From Isoetes taiwanensis (lineage: Eukaryota > Streptophyta > Lycopodiopsida > Isoetales > Isoetaceae), in contig JAJEKV010000023.1 of assembly GCA_021234155.1 (NCBI GenBank), positions 10,974,641 to 11,038,640 on the forward strand: a stretch of 64,000 nt of DNA. The letters run 5' to 3'. Positions 10,564-18,783 of the stretch are shown here, one piece after another. The stretch's first letter is position 1. Each line of letters opens with the position of its first letter. A program made the position numbers and the translations under genes. The notes beneath the pieces are model-generated. The model saw nothing but the letters and a program-made list of their open reading frames with translations, was not told the origin of the DNA and made no database searches.

Positions 10564-11860
10564 ATGGCCCGGACAAAGCAGACTGCCAGGAAGCCCCGCC
10601 CAGGTGAATCTTCCAGCGCCAGTGACCCCGCCCTGATACAGAGGATACTGCAAGAACGCCTTTTTCAGGCAAGGCGAGTCTTCATCAAGTGAGGAGGCAG
10701 AACACCAAAGCGAAGGATCCCAGCAGCAAGAGGAGGATGCACACTCTGATGCGGGAACAGAGGTCATAGGGGAGGAGCAGCCGGATGTCATGCACCAGAT
10801 CCTCGAAGAAATCGCCGAGGAGGAAAGGAGGAGCAAGGAGGAACGGGAGCAGAAGGGACAGCCGACCGTCGAGGAACAACTCAAAGCTTGGGCCCGTCTG
10901 CAGGAAGCTGAGGAGAGAGAGGAGCAGCGGCAGCCGAAGCTTAGCCCTGCTGAAGAAGAAGACCTCGCGGCGTTCATCAGCAAGTATGAAGCCAAAGAGC
11001 ACCGCCGAGAGAGGAGGACAAAAAGACGGGAGGACGAGCCAACCACAGCCGGCGAGCCGAAGAGGAAGAGGGCCAAAGGCATTAAGGCGGGCAAGAGAAC
11101 AGTTGTGAAGGTTGGTAAGCGAGCGAAGGGTCCTGTCATCAATGAGCCATCAGGCGAGCAGACCCTGCCTTCTACCGACGACTCGGACGAAGATTACGTC
11201 CCCAACACGTAATCTTCAAAACCCCCGGTCGTGGAGAAGGAAGTACCCGAGCAGGTGGCACCTGAGCAGGAGCAGCCCGGGCAGGCGCCGAAGCCCCCAC
11301 CATTCCCGACGTGGGATAGGGTCAAAGCCCCACGGCCACAACGGGAGGCGTACGTGATAGACCCCGTCAAGGTCTATCAGAAGAAGATCAGGGAGCACAA
11401 CGCCTACATGGCAAAGTGGGAGGTATACAACGCTTACTACCAGGAGCACAGGGTGAGAACAATTGAAGGCAGACACCCGACAAAAAGCCAGACCCTGAAG
11501 CCGCCGCCACCCAGGCCCAAGCCTCCCAGAGCACCAGGAAAGAAGCGGACCAACAGCAAGCAGAAGGAGCAGAGAGCCCTCAAGGAAATCCGGCACTTCC
11601 AGCGAAGTTACGGACTCTTGATCCCCCGGGCACCGTTTCAACGCTTGGTCCGAGAGGTTATGCAAGAGTATAACATAGACATGCGGGTGACCGATGAAAT
11701 GCTGCCGTGCCTACAGGAGGCAGCAGAGCAAAAACTGGTGCAGCACTTTGAAGATTCGACGGCCTGCACAGTTCACGCGAAGAGGGTCACACTCATGAGA
11801 CAGGATATGCATCTGGCTAGACACATCAAGGGAGAACGCCCTTTAACTTCTTGTAAATAA
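10564..11860 (+). pseudogene. retrotransposon-borne histone H3-like protein (broken copy)
   Basis: The ATG at 10564 opens with ARTKQTARK, identical to residues 1-9 of histone H3 (R2, K4, R8 and K9 kept), then diverges. A frameshift between about 10640 and 10690 moves reading to the frame of 10790; an in-frame TAA at 11210 interrupts it again. The linker of about 325 residues is Ser/Glu-rich, then charged and helical, then a basic nuclear-signal-like patch (EPKRKRAKG, near 11060), acidic DDSDEDY, and Pro-rich. From about 11576 to 11850 a full H3 fold follows: ALKEIRHFQ (alpha-N), PFQRLVREV (alpha-1), LQEAAE (alpha-2), HAKRVTLM (loop 2), QDMHLAR (alpha-3). Loop 1 has canonical H3 length. H113, R116, D123 and L126 of the H3-H3 contact are kept; K56 is R and K79 is N. 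No introns. ALKEIRHFQ, LLIP and VTLMR recall CENH3. Expected intact length is about 430 residues, against 135 for H3. Confidence 0.93.
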
Positions 11861-11989
11861 TGGAAATTTTTGTTAATATAAAGAATTTTTGAGTAAATAA
11901 TATGTTTAATCTTGCTTAATTAGGTTAAGATATTGAATGCTGGCTCTTGTTTTGGTTAAATTGGACATTTTGAGCAAAATTGAGACGAT

Positions 11990-12056
11990 GTCTCACACGT
12001 CGCGCCAGGACAGGAAATGAACTTTTCATTTTCGGGCTGGGCGCAACGTGTGAGAC
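11990..12056. promoter_or_regulatory. 67-bp palindrome, copy 3 (upstream of second accessory gene)
   Basis: Same GTCTCACACGT...ACGTGTGAGAC arms and 67-bp length as copies 1 and 2, with centre AATGAACTTTTCATT. It lies 130 bp after the end of the H3-like gene. Confidence 0.88.
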
Positions 12057-12188
12057 CATACCCAAATCGGCCCAAAACTGCTCCAAATTGACCAAATAAG
12101 GGGTCAATTCTGCCTAACTCGACGAGTCCAGTAAGTTTAGACCCCTAGATCACCCAAATTGATCAAGTTTAGCCCATTTAGAGCCCAT

Positions 12189-12255
12189 GTCTCACACGTC
12201 GCGCCAGGGCAGAAAATGAACTTTTCATTATCGGTCTGGGCGCAACGTGTGAGAC
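12189..12255. promoter_or_regulatory. 67-bp palindrome, copy 4 (upstream of second accessory gene)
   Basis: Fourth copy, starting 199 bp after copy 3, almost the same spacing as between copies 1 and 2 (202 bp). It lies 168 bp before the second TATAAATA box. Confidence 0.88.
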
Positions 12256-12423
12256 CTCGCAGCATTTTCTTCACCATGCCATACCCAAATGATCTCCAGT
12301 CATTGCAATAGGTCCTTTAGTTGTTCCTAACATGCTCAAATCCTAAAAGTAGTCTTCAAACTCTCAATTGCACCTCTTAATAGATCAGAATCGCCCAATC
12401 CCAGTGGGGTTTTCCCCCTTTTC

Positions 12424-12431
12424 TATAAATA
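12424..12431 (+). promoter_or_regulatory. TATA box of second accessory gene
   Basis: TATAAATA lies 115 bp before the ATG at 12546. It is followed by GGTCCCCCATTTCC and, nearer the ATG, by TAGGCGATCTTCCAG, paralleling the layout downstream of the box at 10455. Confidence 0.65.
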
Positions 12432-12575
12432 GGTCCCCCATTTCCCATTTAGCACCCTACAAGTTTGCTCTCCACTGCTTAGGCGATCTTCCAGCTCCCT
12501 GAGACGCTTCTGCATCTGTTTGATAGTCTCTTCTTCGCTAGATCAATGGCCACTGCTGACTTCAGGCGATGGTAC

Positions 12576-12930
12576 TGTTAACCACCCAGTGGTTAACATT
12601 GTGCATGCACATGTTAGGTGCATGCACATGTTAGGTGTCAGTGGTGGCAGACTGACACTTGGCATGATTAGATTAACATAAGTGTAGGGATTAGATTTAA
12701 TTAGGTGTACGGCTCAGATTTGCGGTCTACACTATATTAGACCGGAGCCTCTTTAGATGTACTCAGGTTTTATCTCAAATTTGGAGAGCCTCATTTGGCC
12801 ACGTTCCCTTCATTCTTTGTACATATTTCTTTGTCTTGTTCTTGTTTTGTGATCATGAGCATAGCAGCTTTGTAGCATCCGGTGATCATAGCTAGCTGCT
12901 GCAGGTGCATGCCAAGAACTCAAACTAACA
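12576..12930 (+). repeat. left LTR of nested element
   Basis: 355 bp. It is 16 bp longer than the right LTR, mainly because GTGCATGCACATGTTAG is duplicated near 12600-12636. Otherwise the two LTRs differ at only a few positions, so the insertion is fairly recent. Confidence 0.93.
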
Positions 12931-12932
12931 AC

Positions 12933-12943
12933 TGGCGCCGATT
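12933..12943 (+). promoter_or_regulatory. primer binding site of nested element
   Basis: TGGCGCCGATT begins two bases after the left LTR. TGGCGCC is complementary to a tRNA 3' end of the type GGCGCCA. I do not assign the tRNA species. Confidence 0.6.
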
Positions 12944-14629
12944 ATCTTAGGGTTCGCTCGTGATCACTTTCTTCACCCTTCTTTGTTTCTTTGTTGTCTT
13001 CTTTGCTCCCATTCTTCCCTGTTTTGATGACTTCTTGTATACTATTCTTCCCCTGTTAGGTTTCCTTAGTTTGCCCAACCAAGTCGATTTGTGTATCTGC
13101 TTGGAGGCCTTTGTTTTTCCAAACAGCTGATGATTCTGCCAGCTGATCAAATTTAATTTCGTAAATCTGTTCTCAAGACTCTGTTTTTTCCGCGTCGCGG
13201 CAAAGTACGGTTTGCGGTTTCAGGATTTTACGGAGTGGTGGTGGCCTCCTCTCTTCAAGATTTTCAGAAAAAATAAAAGTTTGCTTTTTTTTATCTTCTA
13301 TCTGCTGGAACATTGTAAAGATATCATGATTCTTTTCCGTTTTATCAGAAATTTGTGCCTTTTGCACACCCCATTCGAAAAAACAAAAAAAAACTCTGTC
13401 TCACATTACCTGGAGCGCCTCACAGCATATCAATATGGAGAATCTTAGTTTGTATCTGCCCATCTTAAGCATTCCAAGAGGTTTCTGTTTCAGATTACTT
13501 CGCTGAGGGCCAGCACTAGGCTAACCCCCTTTGAGCCCATCCATTTGAGTTACCTGATTCGAGTTCCCTCCTGCTTATTATGACTTTCTTCTGCACTCTT
13601 AGAAGCCAGTTCCTGCAGATACACGACTGTTATAAAGTTCTTTGGGCTCATGGATTATCACAGATACCAGCCGAGTTGGGGCAGAATCAAGCAAATATGA
13701 CAGAGGACTTTTAAATCTGTTGTATTATTTTTCCAAGCTGGGTACCTGCACACAATCGATCAAGCAGTACAGAGCACTTGTTATCCTATCTTTTCAAGCT
13801 TTCATGCTGTTGCACAGAAATGGGCAGGGATGGCACAAGACAGCCAGTTGTTTCCAGAATCGTCATTTTTCCTCTATCTCAACTGGGCAGCACAGAGTAT
13901 CGGCTATTTCATTTGATCCAGCTTTCACAAACCAGCGGCCATTCTTCACATTTCATCTGCACAAAGCACATACAGAAGGCAATCTCTTCACCAGCAATTT
14001 TATCTGGTCAAGTTTTTCAAGTATCTGGATCTCTTCAGTCTGCAACTTCCAATCATCCTTCTTATTAAGTTTTTCAAGAGGGCCAGCTCTGTGGCTAGCC
14101 CCCATCCATTATTCACCAGCAGAGTCTCATCTAGTTTGACACCTTCAGCTATCCTGCATCACCTACACTCAGTTAGCATATTATATCCCTCTGCTCCCGC
14201 CAGTACCGGTTGCAAATTCAATAAGCACATTTATCAGCGAATTCTTGAAGCATCAGGTCGGCCTTCTTCCAGCTGTTTAATCTGCATATCTGCAAACAAG
14301 CAAACATTTCATCAGTCACCACGGGATTCAATTCAAAAATCTTTGGGCGTTAGATATTTTATCTCTCCAAGCTCTGCAGCCCAGATTCAAGGCCATTCAA
14401 GCTCTCTCAGGCGATGTCCAAGCATATTTGACGCTCAGATTCCGGCACTCTATCAGGGCCTTGCCCCCTTTTTCAGCAATTTCTATCAGCAATCCTACTA
14501 TATCCAGGGCCTGCATTCTATCTTGGTACTTTCCATTCGCAGAACTCCGGACATTTTGGCCGCATTTATAGCAAATCCGGCCGCCATACCTGTATTGCAA
14601 CAGTTTTCTCCATCTGACTCACGCTAGGG

Positions 14630-15075
14630 TTGCAGCTCACGCTCTGCTAGGGTTTCTTTTCCAATGGCTATGATTTGGCCGCCTAAAATCTATGGCCCAG
14701 ATACAATATTGTTTTTAGGGCTCACTCTGGCTCACGGGAGTCCACGCCAATCTTTTATAGTTTCCATGCCACGGTCCACGCCAGGGGCACGCTACTTTTT
14801 GCTGGCTGATAACCACCCACGGGCCACGGCCACTGCTACTCCTCGCGGCCAATGCCACGCTCTGTTTTCCTAAACCCACGCTCTGTTCCCACAACCCACG
14901 CTCTGTTTTCAAAGACCCACGCTACTTCATGGCTTGCCACGCTCTTCTTGCCCCCACGCCTTATGACGCCACGCTCCAGAGGCCACGCTTTGTTTATGTC
15001 CACGCTCCACACTTGCTTCACGCCTGATTGCACGCTCACGCCCACGAGCCATCCTCAAGCTCAAGCTCATGTCAC
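14630..15075 (+). repeat. CCACGCTC-motif cluster inside nested element
   Basis: The hexamer CACGCT and close variants (CACGCC, CACGCA) recur more than fifteen times at irregular spacing, often as CCCACGCTCTGTTTTC. It is interspersed rather than a strict tandem repeat. Its role is unknown; it could be a protein or RNA binding array. Confidence 0.7.
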
Positions 15076-15440
15076 GCAGCAGCATTCACGCTCAAACAAT
15101 TTTTATGCTCAACCTTTATGGCTGATATTGGGGGAGGCATTTTTGGTGTTTACCTTTTAAAGACCCCCTTCCTTCTTTTTGAAGTGAAATTTTGGGCAAT
15201 TATTTTAAATGTGACTTACCCATGATATAAGGGGATGGTCTTTATGTTTTTGCCCAAGATCTATGTTCTACATCGACATTCCTTCGGATCCTAGTCCTCA
15301 ATGCCTTCATGAAGATCTTTCGGCGACACAACAAACCATTACCAGTACCATCATTTTCGCCCCTAAATTTTTGGCACCATGTTGTAATTGTCAGACTTGT
15401 CTTATAAAAGTCTGTACATGTTTTCGTGCTAAAAACTTTT

Positions 15441-15452
15441 AGAGGGAGATAG
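15441..15452 (+). promoter_or_regulatory. polypurine tract of nested element
   Basis: AGAGGGAGATAG lies directly before the right LTR, the position expected for plus-strand priming. Confidence 0.75.
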
Positions 15453-15791
15453 TGTTAACCACCCAGTGGTTAACATTGTGCATGCACATGTTAGGTGTCA
15501 GTGGTGGCAGACTGACACTTGGCATGATTAGGTTAACATAAGTGTAGGGATTAGATTTAATTAGGTGTACGGCTCAGATTTGCGGTCTACACTATATTAG
15601 ACCGGAGCCTCTTCAGATGTACTCAGGTTTTATCTCAAATTTGGAGAGCCTCATTTGGCCACGTTCCCTTCATTCTTTGTACATATTTCTTTGTCTTGTT
15701 CTTGTTTTGTGATCATGAGCATGGCAGCTTTGTAGCATCCGGCAGTCATAGACTGCTGCTGCAGGGTGCATGCCAAGAACTCAAACTAACA
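15453..15791 (+). repeat. right LTR of nested element
   Basis: 339 bp with the same TGTTAACC...AACTAACA ends as the left LTR, followed by the second GGTAC target copy. Confidence 0.93.
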
Positions 15792-17494
15792 GGTACAGCG
15801 CCAGTGCCCATGCTGCCGAGGCGGATGTCAATGACATCTTCCAAGTCTTTGGGAACGAAATAGATTTCCAAGCCACTCTGAATGCAACCCCAGCATATAG
15901 ACAAGTTTTACTCCAAGCTAGGGTAGGACCCTCCCTCGTCCAGCTCCCCCTTGCATAGGCTATTTTGTTCCCCGCCCATCCCTTCAAACAGCCTTGGGCG
16001 ATGTCCCGAACATCGCCAAGTACTTAACTAACAAGGCGCAGAGGCTGCCAGACTACATGGTCCTTGACATGACCAAGTATTTCTCCTACACCGCCGCCCT
16101 AGCTATTTTCCTATCCCACCGTGCCGAAAATCCAATGGGGGCAACCTCTATCCCTCTGATGGAGGTGGACCCCATAGCAGCCCAAGCAGAAGAGCAGATG
16201 CTTTTGCAGTACCAGCAGGAGCAAGAAGGAAGAGAAGAAGAAGAGGAGTCAGACGACAAAGAGTACACGGAGCTCGACTCAGACGAAGAACGGCGCCAAG
16301 CAGAGGAGGAGCTGGCCAACATCGAGCGGAGCCGGCAGACCCTCAGAATCGCTCCCCCACTTGGGCTAGGCATCACAAGCCTAGCCCCCATCATCATCAA
16401 CGGAGAGGAGTATTTACTCCTCAGTGACATCCAGAATATCCCCGAATGCAGGGAGAGGGAGCTCCGGCTTGATAAGTTGCTGCACCAACTACGGCAGCAA
16501 CCAGATTTGGACGACTTCATCGTCCGAGGAGCCTCAGACTTCCCGCTTCAAGTGCGAGAAGCCGACACCTACACAGGGGAGTCGACTTCCGATATCCAGG
16601 CCTACAGCAGCATAAGACAGGTGATGGAAGCGCGAGAGCTGCGGAGGAGGAGTTCCTCACCCTCCAAGAACAGATGGGGATCCGTGGCAAGACCACCAGC
16701 ATCTTGAAGCCGAGCCCCTCGACACCACCTCCAGCAAGAGGAGCAGGAATCGACATCAGGCGAGTCGACGCGACAATTGCAGACTACCGAGAACTGACTG
16801 AGGTAGAGGTCGACGAGTACGCCGGACAGCATAGAGCTGGAGGCCAAGCAAGTGGAGAATCATCTGCGACACACAACGACAGGTCGCTGAGGTACTACCT
16901 GCCCCTGCTGCTGGATGGGAGAATAGCGGTGATACACCGCAAATTCAGCCCACGGGGTGAAGAAGGAGTGTTCATGCTTATTACACTCTCAGGCTTCGGC
17001 AAGCATGTTCGAATAGCGGCAAATGTCGACTATGCTATCCTAGTGAAGAGAGCAATGGCACTTGACCTCTTCGACTTCGCCGTGCCCTACCGACGGCAGG
17101 GAAGATTGGCAGTAACCGCGGCCTACACCTCCGACCGCAGAGTGGAAGAGTTGGTGACGGCCTTGCAGGGCGGGACGTCGACCAATGTCCTTAGGAACTT
17201 GGGACACTCCATAGGAACGGCCCAAGTTAAAAAGTTCCTTGAGGACCACCCATCTTACCGGCGATTTCAAGATTAGTAGACTCTTGATCCCGGAGATTTT
17301 GTACTAAAATATTATATAATATAAATATAATTTCTTTTGCACTTTAAATGCTTTGTTGATATATTTTGTTCCACAACTATGCCAACAAACCACATATAAT
17401 GCAAGAGAACAAGTAAAACTAACCATATAGCCATGAATTACTTGTGTATGCAGCTAGAGGCCTAGGCTCAGGGGAAAGACAACGCCGAGACCAT

Positions 17495-18783
17495 ATGGAA
17501 GAACAGAGTCCGCCCAGGCCACCCCCGGCAAGGAACCTGTATGATGAATTTGGACCCATGACCCCAGAAGAGGAAATATCACAGATGAGGATGGACCTTG
17601 AGCAGATAAAGGCTTTGCTGGCCGCACAAGCAGGAGTGGGTTCGGTGGGCAACGCTCAGTTGCCACAAGCATCAGCTCGGAAAACAGGAAGGCACAAGAA
17701 GAGGAGCAAGAGAAGGAGGTCCTCCAGCTCGGAATCCTCCGACTCAAGCTCCGATTCGGACTCCGACTCCGAGGAAGAGGAAGAGCAGGCCCAGGACCGA
17801 ACAGATGGAAGGCAGAGGAACACTGCAGATGGAAGGCAGAGGGATATCACAGATGGACGACAAAGGGACACAAGAACCTCTGATTACCAGAAGAAGGTAG
17901 ACTCGGCATTGGGAAATGTTTGGAAGGCCAGGAAGCTCGAGCAATTCTCAGGCGAGAACAGGTCAGGCATGGAGGCAGAGGCTTGGCTCGATGAGATGAG
18001 TGAATATGGCAACGCTTATGGTATGAAGGACAAGGATAAAGGCAGGGTGGCAACAGCCAACCTGAAAGGAGCAACACGCATATGGTGGAAGGGGTATGCA
18101 AAGGCCCATGGCTTGAGCAGGGATGCTTGCAGGTTCAGGAAGTTTGCTAAAGCCTTCAAGCGCCATTAAGTCCCAAGAGAGCACAAGTCCAGCATGATGC
18201 AGCAGTTCTATAGGTTGCAACAGGGAAACAAATCAGTACAGAAATATACAGAGGAATTCATGAGGCTAAGGCTTTATGTGCCAAAGTTGGGTGAAAAGCA
18301 TGCAGTGGAGAGCTATATTGAGGGGCTGAATGATGAGATCCGCAAGCTTGTAAGGGCAATAAACCCTAAGACAGTATCAGAAGCAGAGTCCAAGGCAATA
18401 AGCTTGCAAGGAACGGGGCCTCAGAATAGCGGGCAGAGGCAGCAGTATTATCAGGACAAAGGCAAGGCAACAGGGAGTTATAGCCCTAGGGCAGCCAGCC
18501 CAGGTCCAGCTAGAGCCCCATATGGTGTCAACCAGGGGAAGCAGTAGGAGAAGAAGCAGGTGTCCTTCAAGGACAAGCAGGAGGGGTCAAACTACTCCAA
18601 AGCAGTGCGATCCTTTTTGCAGGCTATGCCCAAGGAAAAGAGGCAGGAATGCATAGAAAAACAGCTTTGCTTCAGGTGCTTCCAGCCAGGCCATAGGACA
18701 GCGAACTGTCCCTACGTCATGAGTGCAGCACTAGCGGAGTTGGGAGATTGGGACACTCTGTCTGACGACGATGGCGAGGCAGG
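17495..18783 (+). pseudogene. gag: chromovirus Gag (capsid and zinc knuckle), broken
   Basis: The first ATG of the frame is at 17495. The order is an acidic N-terminal region with a helical segment (EEEISQMRMDLEQIKALL), a basic/Ser run (HKKRSKRRRSSSS, near 17690), an Asp/Glu stretch, a short repeat of the unit DGRQRDIT, and then the retrotransposon Gag domain (LEQFSGENRSGMEAEAWLDE to RATRIWWKGY-like, about 17935-18330). A perfect CCHC zinc knuckle, CFRCFQPGHRTANC, lies near 18668-18709. In-frame stops at 18167 (TAA) and 18545 (TAG) break the gene, but the frame is unchanged across both, so these are point changes. Gag packages element RNA and forms the particle. It is fused in frame to pol. 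Confidence 0.9.

Larger units (their letters stand above)
12576..15791 (+). mobile_element. nested non-autonomous LTR retrotransposon (no gag-pol)
   Basis: A 3,216-bp element with LTRs of 355 and 339 bp, both running TGTTAACCACCC...CAAACTAACA, and the target duplication GGTAC at 12571-12575 and 15792-15796. The interior has a primer site and a purine tract but no gag, protease, reverse transcriptase or integrase motifs. Long open frames at 13642-14139 and 14091-14627 are Ser/Phe/His/Gln-rich and look like by-products of a pyrimidine-rich sequence. It fits a LARD- or TRIM-like element that needs helper proteins. It inserted into the second accessory gene after the chromovirus did. Confidence 0.9.
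12546..17276 (+). pseudogene. second accessory gene, acidic protein of unknown function (split by nested insertion)
   Basis: The ATG at 12546 starts MATADFRRW, and ten codons later a nested LTR element interrupts the frame. Reading resumes in the same frame after the second GGTAC at 15797. A frameshift near 15930-15958 and another near 16640 are needed to reach the stop at 17276. Without the insertion the product would be about 500 residues. Visible parts are a hydrophobic helical segment (near 16010-16110), a Gln/Glu coiled-coil-like acidic stretch (QQEQEGREEEEESDDKEY, near 16210-16265), a mixed charged region, and a more globular C-terminal part of about 130 residues (16880-17276) with VFMLITLSGFGK and DLFDFAVPYRR. 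I see no zinc knuckle, protease, membrane segment or histone fold. The protein is not recognised. It lies just before gag and has its own promoter-like cassette. Confidence 0.75.

Noticed and set aside
11560-11860. Firm CENH3 assignment for the histone fold
   Set aside because: Loop 1 has canonical length and alpha-1 is H3-like; the CENH3-like residues alone do not decide it.
13642-14627. Open frames of 165 and 178 codons in the nested LTR element as gag
   Set aside because: No zinc knuckle, no Gag or protease motif; the pyrimidine-rich strand explains the lack of stops.
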